Source of the DNA: Rhynchosporium graminicola | Lineage: Eukaryota > Ascomycota > Leotiomycetes > Helotiales > Ploettnerulaceae | Length of the DNA stretch: 43,522 nucleotides | Direction: 5' to 3' | NCBI GenBank assembly: GCA_900074885.1 | Contig: FJUW01000006.1 | Span: forward strand, 508,978 to 552,499 | Shown: one piece after another, positions 23,101-33,960 of the stretch | Numbering within the stretch: position 1 is the stretch's first letter | How the letters are laid out: the number at the start of each line of letters is the position of its first letter | Notes under the pieces: model-generated | Seen by the model: only the letters and a program-made list of their open reading frames with translations | Told to the model about the DNA's origin: nothing | Database searches by the model: none | Made by a program: the position numbers and the translations under genes

Positions 23101-24583
23101 ATGGGCTCTATCGAAACGCCGATCAAGATCTTGGTTATTGGAGGTTCATATGGAGGTCTCTCCGCAGCTTTGAATCTACACGATCTCTGCAATGGAAAAG
23201 AAGCTAGAGCGACACGATATGATCCTAAAGGAGCGAGTGGAGAACTTATACCCATCGAGATAAAGATCGTTGATGAGAGGGATGGATATTGTAAGCTCTC
23301 GCGAAGCATGCCTGGGACTTTTTCTCGAAAACATTGCTTAGCATGTACAAACCTCCAGATCATCTCATCGGCTCCCCACTAGCACTCGCGTCTGAAGATT
23401 ATGCAAAGAAGAATTGGGTTCGCTTCGCAGACCTACCGGCCCTTCAATTACCATGCATAAGTTGGGCTCAAGGCAGCGTTGTAAGCATCGATACCGAAAC
23501 CAAAGCTGCCACGATTGCAGATAACATCTTGGGAAAGGAATATGCGGAGAGCTATGATTATCTTGTTGTTGCATCGGGACTGAGAAGACAGTGGCCTGCT
23601 GTTCCTCAGGCTTCGACGAGGAAGGCATATCTGTCCGAGGTAGGAACGCATATCAGAGAAGTCAAGGATGCGAAGGAAGGAGTTATAGTCATTGGTGGAG
23701 GTAAGTACTCTTCGTACCTTTTGTATATATGTGTATAGAATAAACCTGACAAGCCATAGGTGCTGTTGGCGTCGAGATGGCTGCTGAGATCAAGATGGTT
23801 GACCCTGAGCAGAAAGTAACACTCATTCACTCTCGCGCCAAACTCCTCTCATCCGAACCTCTTCCTGATGATTTCAAAGACAAGAGCACGGAGGTACTCC
23901 TTGAAGGCGGAGTAGAGCTCATTGTTAACGAGCGAGTGACAGAAAATGTTGAAGTCGAATCGATAGATGGCAGTCCAAGACACAGAGTCACTCTTACAAG
24001 TGGAAAGCAGCTCTTTGCTGGGAAAGTCATATTTGCAGTATCAAAAAGTGTTCCGACGACGACTTTCATGCCAAAGTCAACATTGGACGCTAATGGCTTT
24101 GTCAAGATCCACAATACGTACATTCCACTCCTCATATTCTCTACCAAAAAATATTCTAACAAGCCCAGAATGAACATTCTGGCTGATTCCCCATCTGCTC
24201 GCGCACACTACGCTGCAGGCGATATCATTTCTTGGTCAGGTATCAAGCGCTGTGGAGCCGCTATGGCAACGGGTCACATGGCTGCCGTCAACATCCACAA
24301 GGAGATCCTACGTTCCCGATATGGTATCGAGCCCACCTTTATCGAGTTCCCGGAGATACCACCTATGATTGCTGTTGCGATCGGCAAGAAAGCTGTTTGT
24401 TATCATCCGAATACTGGGACGACAAATGGAGAAGATGATTTGAAGAGGATGTTTAGAGATGATTTGGGTTGGTCCAGTGAGTTTTCCGATTCAGTTATTG
24501 CAGAGGGCCCAATGGCTGATAAAATGGTAGTTTGTTGGAATCATATGCAGCTTGGTGTTGAGTGGACGAAGAATGTGTTATGA
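23101..24583 (+). CDS. AIF/AMID-like FAD-dependent NAD(P)H oxidoreductase
   Basis: Pyridine-nucleotide-disulphide oxidoreductase fold (Pyr_redox_2), single flavoprotein that moves electrons from NAD(P)H. Exons 23101-23290, 23359-23700, 23760-24117 and 24169-24583; introns of 68, 59 and 51 bp; 434 residues. The N-terminal FAD motif is VIGGSYGGLSAAL (residues 12-24), followed after the first splice by YHLIGSPLAL. The NAD(P)H motif VIGGGAVGVEMAAEI spans the second splice (about 174-188). The C-terminal FAD-contact motif HYAAGDI follows the third. The third intron is 51 bp and in frame, so a simple ORF call retains 17 extra residues; a GTACAT donor, TTCTAAC branch and CAG acceptor argue for removal. 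No targeting signal is evident. It is divergent from the SidI-like gene across a promoter with a GATA motif; a role in iron or siderophore redox chemistry is only inference. All core motifs are intact. Confidence 0.83.
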
Positions 24584-25160
24584 GGGGGACGACTTACAAG
24601 CAACACTACATACGTCAGAATAAGAATCTTATTATTTTCAAGGTAGGTATGCTCGAGGCTAATATTTATCTTTAATTTGGCTTTACACTACTCGTCAACT
24701 TATGCTCGGGAGCTTTTGCACCGTAACCTTTGGAGGCTAGTCAAATTCGTCCAGCGAAGCGATTCAGGAACTTTGTCTTATTATCAACGGGCCAAGTCAT
24801 CAATATGTTGTATGACATTGAACCTCTACTTTCGGGCAATGTCCTGCAATATCTTCGCGACTTCAGCGTTGAGTCGTCACTCTTTTCCTATAAGTCTTTC
24901 TCCTTGGTAGCCCCGGGAAGGTCACGCTCCGCCAGTGAGTGAAGCATTGGGTCCGTCTTGTTCGAGGCCTATCATTGATACTTCTTGTTCTGCTCCACTT
25001 CCGATGGAATCATCTGTGAAGTGTCGCCCAGCATGTTCCCTTGTCGGAGGTCGGCCATTAAATCTCAATAACAATGGATTTTAATTTCTTTATACCCCAG
25101 AACCTTTGACCATCTTGCAACTCTGAACCACTAAATGTCGTATCTCCATTTTTTCCATCC
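24584..25160. other. Intergenic between convergent oxidoreductase and sulfite-oxidase remnant
   Basis: No gene seen. It probably contains the 3' UTR of the oxidoreductase. Small frames at 24677-24942 are overlapping and featureless. Confidence 0.45.
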
Positions 25161-26396
25161 TCATACGCATGAGACAGTCAAATATCTAGCATCTCTGTAT
25201 CCATTATACCCGACACCTCTCCCGTTCCAAGCCGACAACCTTGGTTGCGCATTTTCGCCAGCACTAGTCGCGCGGCTCCAATTCGTCCCTTTCTTCCCTC
25301 TCTCTAACCTCAACCTCGACATCCAAATAGCCCACGAGAATGTAGTCATCCTTCCCACAAAATCCGCCTCAACCCACGTCACGACTCCGGCACCACTAAC
25401 CTCGACCGACTCAACCGGCCCATCATACCCTACTGGAACAGCATATCCCTTGACTTCCACCATAAGGTGTTTACCCAGCGATACGGTCTCTTCTTGCGAG
25501 TGATACGCAACCACGGAATTGATGAGCGATTCTTGCTTCCCTGGTACGGTATCCCATACAGGGCCATTATTAGCCAGTCATTCTTCTCCACTGAGGACAC
25601 TTTCGGGAAAGATCTTGTAGTCGCGACTTTGGTAGAATTTGGCTAATTCGTCGGTTTGAATGGTTTGTTCATCGAGCCATCTCGTGGCGCGAGCGCCGAC
25701 TATATCGGGTGCTATAATCCTTAGTGAACCTCCAAATCTCGTAGCTAGTGGTTCACAGTTCCTCTACGAACATATCAGCGTCATGAAAAGCTCTCTCTGG
25801 AAGGGCATATGGACGTACCTTTGAGAGTAGATCACTACTCCCTCTATACTTAAAGTAGTCTTAAGTGTAATACTACGATTATACTACTTATTATCCTGCG
25901 TCTTCACACTCCTACAATTAAAACGCCACATGTATCTGCCTTCCATCTTCCACCAATGCCAGTTCAAAAAGAGCCAGAACATCTCGCACCCAAGGGCCTC
26001 TCTAGTCACAAGTCATAACTGGGCCATCTAACTATTTAATCCCCACCGATGTCTTTCCGCATTTTCCGCATGGTGTTGCGCCGATTCTCAGCATTTTGCA
26101 GGACGGTTACAAGTTCTTGCTAGGGAGGAGTTCGAGGGTTTTGATGGTTAAAGAATATGGATGCTGGACCAGGCCGTTGACTTTTACGAGGTGGGGTAGC
26201 GCGGCTTATGATGGGGTGAACGTTGTGGGTTCGGTTTCAATCATATTCGACGGGGGTCTCTGGTGTTGAGAGACTACTTGATATTAGACCTCGCTGGTTA
26301 TAGATGTCAGAGAATTGAGGAGATGACTTAGTCGGCTTCTAGATCATAAAGTGGTGGTCTACCTTCGTCGCCTGGTCCACCATTGAGGATTGCCAT
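25161..26396 (-). pseudogene. Sulfite-oxidase-like molybdopterin oxidoreductase, decayed
   Basis: Family members oxidise sulfite or related substrates with a molybdopterin cofactor. The C-terminal dimerisation domain is clear on the minus strand: FGGSLRIIAPDIVGARATRW, then INSVVA, VEVKGYAVPVGYDGPVESVE and WNGRGVGYNGY (about 25720-25180). Upstream, in other frames, lie LVKVNGLVQHPYSLTI (about 26190-26140) and ENRRNTM, equivalent to the molybdopterin-binding C-A-G-N-R-R motif with the cysteine lost. At least two frameshifts and several stops separate these pieces. A TA-rich patch of about 80 bp (25835-25915) interrupts the middle. Most damage is indels and stops in normal-composition DNA, so it is a decaying gene, not a RIP target. 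ATG 26396 is a guess for the old start. Confidence 0.75.
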
Positions 26397-28430
26397 GAAG
26401 CCCATACTGAGACATATACTTGCAGTATTGAAATCAAAATATTGACCCGGTCTGTGTATGGGTGTGATTTTAAAGGGGATTCTTATGGAAACTGTGGGAG
26501 GCTTTTAATTTGAGATTTCCCTCAAATTTGTGGTTGAAAGAGCGTAAAGAATACGAGGATTGGGCCGCGTTTGGGTGTCCGCTATTGTTCATTGCACAAA
26601 TGGCTGTATCGGATCACCATCGTCTTGTGCTTGAAAGAAAACCTCTCCATGATGCGTGTGGTTGATGGATATCCGTGTGACCTCCCTCTATAAAGTGAAG
26701 GAAGTAGATTCGACTTTCCCCAGCAGGCACCGCGAACCTCCTGGGTGTTAAAGAACTACCTTGGAAGTATTCGGTTCCCACGTGGTTTTCAAACGAGTTA
26801 GACGCATCACATAAATCACATTTCAGTTTTCATTCCTGTTTCTCTATTTCCCATTTCGTGGGGAGAATATAGAAAACTGAGCGCCAGTAGGGGATAAGGA
26901 CACCCACGATTAAGGCCTCGATTGATGTTAGATGGTTCCTTCTTGACATGAGAATTTTCTTCACAAGATGATCATGGATTCAAAGTATTTATTTTATATT
27001 AGCGTAGTGATTGAGTTGAGTTGAGCTGAGGTGAGTTTAGGGTGGTGCTAAACTTACTCAATCAAACTCCGAGTAACTCAGTGTACTACCTACTGATTAC
27101 ACAATTATAAGGGAACCTTATGGCATAGCAAATTTTCACTTTAGAGGAAATTACGATACTCATGATCAAAGATCAGATAGATAACACATATGGTGATTAT
27201 ATCATTCCCTACTAGATTAGAACTTGAATAATAAGGCCTCTGTTCATTCGAAGCCTACTTTGAAGAAGGGAAGTGTCTCTTTTTATAGAATATCGTATTT
27301 AAATTTATGCAACTTTTCGTAATTTAACATAGACTTCAAGTACACGACCCTAGTACTCAATCAACTCAACTCGAAATTTAGTATACTCAACTCATCACAT
27401 GCTGACTCTGGATTACTGTGGGTATAAACTGAGTTTTTGAGTTATAATTATAATCACCACGCTAGCTAGCGCCAAGTGAGCAAGTCCTAGATCTGATACT
27501 CACAATATTTACTTCGTTTTAAAATACCAGCTCAGCCGAGGCGCCAGTGGTGTCGAGTTTTGCTGTCAGCTTTTCTGGGCCGAAACTACCAATCGAAGAT
27601 TTCACCAAGGGACATGTTTCTTCATTATACAAAGAGTAGCGAGTCTCCTGTGGGATGGATTCCGCTTACATGATGTATTCCCTTCCTTAGAAGTGTTTGA
27701 TCTGGTGTGCGGGTAAGGGCTAGGCCGAGCCACTGACCTCGTTCTCGGTGTGATCTTTCCGAACTTATAAATTTACCCAATGTTTTTGTTCCTACTGTTG
27801 GATTCGGTTGTACTGCAAGTACGTTCGGTTTTACGACTTCTCTTAGTTATGCAAACAAATCAAGGCTTTCGATAGACGACGTTTCATTGAAACTCAGTGA
27901 CTGCAAGTCTGGTGGACGTTGGATATCGGTCATTTGACTTTCAAGGTGTCGTTCCTGTTTCTTTCCTCTGCAGATACCTAGAGTTCTCTTTCTCCGTGCT
28001 TGCTTGCCCCTCTCTTAAGAGAAAGTGACCTGGCATTGTCAAAATCCTCACGCAGACTCATCCTTGCCACCGAGCTTGACTGCTCGCTACAGAAGACTTC
28101 AAAGCTAAGAAAGCATTACAGAACTTCACATGATTGCCTAGGTACTATAGTACTATCGCGAATACAATATAAGGCTTTAACTATGAACGATAATTTAGGC
28201 ACGAAGGTCACCTAGCACTTCGATTGTCTGGGTAAGATATCATCAGCTTTGCCAGAATCAGATACTTTTCCTGACTCTGATAGCTCACCCAGGAAACCTC
28301 TCCTCTGCCCACAACCAAATGCGGAGCGGAGCGAAGCGGAGCGGCTACTTTGTCTTATTTCTCATTGGTCATTCAAGCGTGACTGACCGTCTTATGCATT
28401 TTGTATAGCGGGTTTTAGTGAATACATGTC
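26397..28430. other. Right margin of the island, no gene identified
   Basis: No family motif in six frames. Noted elements: TTGAG/TTGAGC tandem units at about 27008-27036, with the complementary CTCAA units at about 27356-27396; and a GGAGC/GAAGC simple repeat at 28320-28345. The frame at 28000-28215 is unassigned. TA-rich RIP-like sequence begins near 28430. Confidence 0.45.
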
Positions 28431-29160
28431 TTAACTTGCAATTAGACTTTTTTTCATAGGGAAAACCTAGGAATACTAAAACCTAGGAATACTAGAATAT
28501 TAATAACTATTAATAAAAATAACTACGTTCTTAAATCAGGGACTTTTCAGATCATGTAGTAATAGCAGATAGTAATAAGGAGTAATTTAGTTTTTCAAAG
28601 AAGTTTAATTAAAGGTATTATAATAATAAAGGAAGTAAAGAACTTATTCCTCTTAATCTATATCTTCTTTATTCTCTTTATCTATAATAATAAATCCCTC
28701 TTACTGTAATGATCACTTAGTACGCTGAGGTAAATAGGCATAATAGAATTGTAGAATAGTCGCTGGAGGTTCGCTAGTAATAATCTAGTTAATATAGAAA
28801 ACTAATTACTAAGGAGAGAAGGTTCTTCTTTCCTCTCTAATTCTGAAATATAGGAGTAGGAAGCATTAGGCGTATAGACCTATTATAATATCTCCTCTCT
28901 TTAATACTTCTATCCTAGAAGTAAAGGTATTAAAATGCCTTAGCCGGCGATAATTTAGCGAGGCGCTAGCGAGGCGTTCCTTTTAGGATCCACCTTTATT
29001 CTGATTCTTCTTTATTATTAGTAAGGCTAGAATATAAGGTATAGCGCTAAGTAACTCCTCTATATAACTCTTAACTTTCTCTTTTCTTTTCCTCTTTAAA
29101 TAACTAATAATAATAATTCTATATATAAATTATAAACCTAATATACTAGATACTACTAAC
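28431..29160. other. RIP-degraded stretch, unassigned
   Basis: TA-rich with CpA scarce. A direct repeat of AAACCTAGGAATACT lies at about 28464-28494. A GCGAGGCG motif is repeated near 28957-28976. No domain recognised. Confidence 0.4.
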
Positions 29161-30180
29161 TTAACCTTTTAGCTCCTAAAAAGAACCTTCGTAAGCGCCC
29201 TACTAGTACTTCGCTAGATACTACTCCTCCTTCTAGTAATAATTTTACTTCTATTAATAATAAGAGTAAAAATATAATAGCTAGCGGATTATCAACTAAG
29301 CGCTAGCGAGCTAAAGATAATAATAAGGATATTAAAGGCGAGCCGAGCTAAGATAGTAGCCTTTCCGCTTATTATAATAAGACTCTTTATACTAGTCGAA
29401 AAAATACGTAGATAAAGTCGAAAGCTTATACTAAGGTGAATAAGGAGATACCGCGTCCGGAGACTTACTTACGATACGCCGGCGAGTATACTTTATTCCC
29501 TAATTTAAGATATACCTTAGCTCCTAAATCTATTATTAGTAAGTATATAGACTATATTAAGAAGAGTAAATCTTACGAGGATATAAGTATAAATTTCCTC
29601 TCTTTAGCGAATACTTAGCTAATAGCTAGCGAGATTCTAGCTATCTTAATAAGTATTCTTAGCTAATTATAAGATATAGCTTTAGAAGTAGTAATAAGCG
29701 GGAATTCCGAAGAAGTATTAAGCATTACTTAAGTATACTTTAATATGAAGAAGAAGCGAGCTAATTATACTTTTAAAGTTAGTAATACTATAGCTATTAA
29801 ATCTCCTTAGAAGCTAGTTATCGATTCTAATACTGAGCTATCCTCTAGTATTACGTTAGCAATTACTAAGGCGTCCGGGTTTACGCTATACTCTATAGCT
29901 AAAGTTACTACTATTATTAATATTATAAAAACTACTCTTCTCGAGGAAATTCGTAGTCTTTATATAATATAAATTAAATCTCTCTAGCGAATTCCCTACT
30001 AATATTCAGTAAAGGACTTCTATATTATTTATACTAAGTTCTTTCTATAAGTAGCTTCACTAGATATATAGCTAGAAGTTAGTAGGAAGGAAGTCGCGGA
30101 TAAGGTCGTAGATACTACTAATTAGAGAGTTAATAAGTAGACTTTCTTTAGTAATATTTTAGAGTTTATCTGACGAGAGC
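29161..30180 (+). pseudogene. Unidentified gag-like coding sequence, RIP-broken
   Basis: One plus-strand frame stays protein-like over about 340 codons with scattered TAG/TAA. It has a Lys/Arg/Ser/Thr-rich start (APKKNLRKRPTSTS), then YLRYAGEYTLFPNLRYTLAP and NFLSLANT, then an acidic-basic tail. The longest uninterrupted piece is 29436-29618. This looks like a retroelement gag-type protein or another repeat-encoded ORF, but I cannot assign a family. Confidence 0.4.
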
Positions 30181-30329
30181 TAGTTTTAATAGCGATCTAA
30201 ATAAATAATAAAGCTTCTTTTTCCCTTAGAACTCTTTTTAGATTTATAATCTCTAATATACTTTTAAAACTATAAAACCCTATAAGAAAAAACAGAAAGG
30301 TATATATCCTTTTAAGAGTATTATTTTAT

Positions 30330-31330
30330 CTTTACTAGCGTTTCGCTACTTTTTCTATAGCGTTTTAATTTTTTAAAGATTTGATTTCTTTCTAGAGTCC
30401 CTAGAGGCTTTCCTTTAGCTCCTAAGAGTTATATGCTAAAGTAAACCCTTTCTATCTTACTAGGAATTATTCTTTCTCTCTAACTACTCTTTAGTCTAAT
30501 AAGGAATCGATATCCTATAATTCTTTACTATTAATAAGGTTAAGCTATATAACTTCTAATACTTCGCCGGGCCTTTACTAGTAAGGTTCTAATAGTGAAA
30601 TATAAAAGACGTTATATAGCTAATTATACTTAAGAGGTAACTCTAATTAGTATACTTATTTCCTAATTCTTTCGCTAATCTTAAATAAGCTTAGGAATTA
30701 GTAGTCTAGCTTCTTACTCGATCGAATAATCTTAATATTCTTTACTAAGAGTAGAACTTATTAATCTACTTTGAATTCAACTAGTCGATAGTTCTTATTA
30801 TATTATTTCGCTTATATTTCTTTAGTTCTTTATTAGCTATTTTCTAGCTCTTAGCGCTTCTTAACTACTTCTTCTACTCTTTCTTTAGCGATAAGTATCT
30901 CTTCTCTTAAGGGATCGTCCTCGATACTCTAGCGACTATCTAGCGTAATTCTATACTTAGCTTTATTTGGACTTATTCTAATAGTCTTATAGTATATATT
31001 TATATACGCGAACTTTACTATAGGTAATAAGTCTATCTAATTATCTTAAAGATAATATACGAAATACTATAGCTATACTTCTATAGCTTGGTTTTATCGT
31101 TCTATTTACCTATTAGTTTATAGGTAAAACGCTATCGAAAGACCTCTTATTATTCGAAGGTAAAAGTATACTTTTTACTAGAACTTGGAAGTAAAGATAG
31201 AACTTCTATTAGTAATAATAACCGCAGGTAATCTATAGTCCTTAAACTAATAGTCGATAAATAGCTAAGCTAAAGCTAGTATATTAATTATCTCTAAGTA
31301 AAGTATATATTTAATATCTTTTATATACCT
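30330..31330 (-). pseudogene. Second Gypsy chromovirus: integrase and chromodomain, RIP-broken
   Basis: On the minus strand, an integrase core with LPAVIITNRSSIFTSKF (about 31230-31180) and an AF-x-L-x-TNR-x-x-ER segment corresponding to AFHPQTDGQTER (about 31145-31100) is followed by the C-terminal LEL-P-KYN-LYNVF motif. Then comes a chromodomain with DIDSLLD-RVVREKEQFLV-KGFT (about 30520-30400). RT and gag are not adjacent; the fragment is cut at about 31330 by an LTR-like sequence. It is a different family from the Gypsy at the left end. Confidence 0.78.
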
Positions 31331-31833
31331 ATATAACGTTCCTGGTTCTGACTGATACGCGGTATACAGGCTCGTCGGTTAGTATTAGCTATAAAGTAAA
31401 GTAAATAAGAAATTCGGTTCTTAATTGGAATTAAGATATTATAAGCAGGTGTTAATTACTATATGAATTTGAATATAAAGCTCCTATCTAAAGGTAGAAG
31501 TGCTAGTCTTATATAGAACCTTTATTCCCTTATACTAGCTATATAAGATATCTTGCAGGGCGTGTAAGCCCACAAGACTATCTAGTAGTCTAGTATATCA
31601 CGTGATCTTGGATTACCTATAGCTATAATACTATTATTACTTTAATATAGGTAGATATATAGTATTACTCGCTAGTTTATACTATAACCGTGTTAGTGCC
31701 TTTCCTCTAATAGTACTAACTCTTTTCTAATACTAAAACTCGTCTGGTATATACTACTAGGTAATACTATTAGTATTCTAGTGCTAGAACGGTTTTAGTA
31801 CTAAGAATTATACTAGTTCGTAATACTATTCCC
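31331..31833 (-). repeat. Probable LTR (solo or terminal) of a retrotransposon
   Basis: Bounded by TATAACG on the left and CGTAATA on the right, RIP forms of a TGT...ACA LTR. On the minus strand it is preceded by a purine tract (AGAAGGGGAATAG, about 31834-31846), as a 3' LTR would be. A CACGTGATC motif and TATA-like boxes lie inside. CTAT-containing flanks on both sides might be a target duplication. No matching second LTR is visible, so solo status is uncertain. Confidence 0.45.
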
Positions 31834-31891
31834 CTTCTGTCTTAGCGTGTCCCTACGCTTAAGTACGCCTAAGGAAATATCGACGACTGCT

Positions 31892-33922
31892 TATCCGCTG
31901 CGCTGCGGCTAGGGTTGCACTAGACCGTGCACTGCTAAGCTCGCTTAATTCTCGCTAATGAGAGGAGCGAATTTTCATCGATAAGACCGAAAACTAGTTA
32001 ATTTTCATGAAATATATTAAAATAAGGGCTTATCTTATATAAATAAATATTATAAATATCGCACTTATAGAACGACTGATAATTACTTAAAGGATAGCTC
32101 TTATTTGCTATAATTTCACCGAGTGTAACCTTCTTTTTCGGCTGATTATTAAACTTTCCTCCTTTATACGCAATATATCTACTTCTCTTCGATAGCTTCA
32201 CGTGCTTATAAGACGTAATATCGATAGTATAAGCCTTAGGCTCTATTATCGATACTCTCTTCTTACTTAAGGTATAGCTCTTACCTATAGATAAGAGCGA
32301 TAGAATCAGCTGATCTCTAAAGTCCTTCTAGCTTCTGAAGTTAATCAGTCGCTGAGGTAAAGGGATATTACTTCTTAAGGCTAGTATATAGTAATTACTA
32401 AGTACTATCCTTAGTTCCTAATATTTAATTACTTAATAGCCTTCTCTTTCGATATACTATAATCCTGTGTTCTGAGCTATCAGGTGATTAAAGTCGTTTA
32501 CAGCTCTTATGCTATAGTTATAATAGTCTGCGATTATAAGTATATATAACTATACCTTAGGTTAACCTTTAAAAGGAACTCTCGAGGTCTTTACCTTTGA
32601 GCTAGTCTCCTTTAGTCTCTTCCGAAGTCTTTCAGTCTTTACTTTATAGCCTGAAAATAGGGTACTTATCATAATAATAAAAGCTTAATCTTTCTACCTT
32701 ACTTAAGATACTAGACTATTAGTTATAGTATAATAATAGACTATTCCCTATAGTATAACGTCTTTATTATTATACTTCTTTAAAGCTAGTAACTCTTTTA
32801 GTATACCTGTATTAGTTCGACATATTCCTGTGACTCTAAAACTACGTGTTCGAGCGTAGAGTGCGAATTTCGTTGATATAAAGAGATTGTCGAGAAACAC
32901 GTGATAGCCGAAGCTTTTAGTAAGTAGTAGTAATCGGTCTAATAAGCTTAAAATAACCGCTTGGGTTTTATTACCTCCTCTTCCGCTCTTCGTAGCTCTT
33001 AGCTCTCTTAGTATAAACACTCTAACTAGGCTAAAATCCTTACTAGAACGATACTAGTTCTAAGTAAGTAAGAAGCCTTACTAAGCGACTTCTTATATCT
33101 TGAAACCTGTAGGGGTAGGCTTCCCTGGAATCGTAGTTACTTCCTTTGCCCGGCTTTTATAGTAAATTATTATTTCGTCTATAGCGATATCTCGGCTAGG
33201 AGTCTATATACTTAAATTCACTACTTAGATATATACTAATAATATAGAGACCTAGTCTTTAATAAGCTAAGATATTCAAGAGGTAAGAGACTGAAATACT
33301 TACTCTCTTATATAGTCCTTCGGTATCTAGGCCCTAGAGCTGAAACCTTATATATAGCTCCTAGAATCGATCCTTCGCTATTTTCTTTGAGATAGGATAT
33401 ATAAGTAATATACCTTTAGTATACTAATAGTCTAATATCTCGTTTTCAATATAGATTATTATATAAATTCGTATAGCGAGGTATATATAGATCTCGGTAC
33501 TATATATTAGGCTCTAGTTAAGATATCGTGACCTTTTCGATGCAGGGTTTTTCGGTGCCCGGGTATAATAATTCGTATGATTAATTATGCCCTTAATGAT
33601 TTCAGGGGTATAATAGAGTATGAAAAGGTCGATTAGGATATCAGGGGTAATATAATTAGGAAGTATAATAATCGGGTTAAAAGGTAGTAATTTCATCGGT
33701 ATAAAGGCTATACTAGCCTTTTCAAGTAGTAGCTCATTTGGCCTACGAGTATCAGGATTTATAGAATTAGTAACTGTGTTCTTAGGCATAATAGTAAGTA
33801 GTATATAGTAGGGTAATTAATATTATTTATATATTTACAGATTATCGCGATTTTAGTGTTCCTCCGGATTAACTAGTTATTCCGGCCCGAAAAGTGCAAC
33901 CCTGGCCGTAGCGCAGCGGATA
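31892..33922 (-). mobile_element. piggyBac-like DNA transposon
   Basis: A 30-bp inverted repeat at 31892-31921 (beginning TATCCGCTGCGCTGCGGC) has its complement at 33893-33922 with only two transition differences. It brackets a minus-strand piggyBac-type transposase pseudogene. TTAA, the obligatory piggyBac target, occurs outside both repeats (31859-31862 and 33957-33960), each preceded by ACGC, but the 29-34 bp between TTAA and the repeats do not match each other well, so the exact ends are unsettled. Confidence 0.72.
31998..33789 (-). pseudogene. piggyBac-like transposase (DDE_Tnp_1_7), RIP-broken
   Basis: The start at 33789 opens a 91-codon frame containing the LFILYYTPEIIKGIINHTNYY helix typical of the domain's N-terminus. 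The core frame 33020-32748 has KTQAVILSLLDRLLLLTKS, the catalytic-region hallmark GYHVFLDNLFIS, and VTGICRTN. The last frame (32201-31998) ends in a zinc-binding tail with a K-C-D-x-x-N and C/Y-F-N-x-F-H pattern, as in piggyBac C-terminal Cys-rich domains. The total span of about 597 codons fits the family. TAG/TAA interruptions between these pieces make it inactive. Confidence 0.78.
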
Positions 33923-33960
33923 GCTATCTCCTTCTTTTATTATACCCCCCGAACGCTTAA

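Noticed and set aside
22918..23382. 154-codon frame starting upstream of the oxidoreductase ATG
   Set aside because: Reads through the first intron; family alignment and the splice sites favour the start at 23101 and splicing at 23291-23358.
28320..28345. GGAGC simple repeat considered as a CRISPR-like or telomeric array
   Set aside because: Too short, no spacers, not telomere sequence; simple repeat only.
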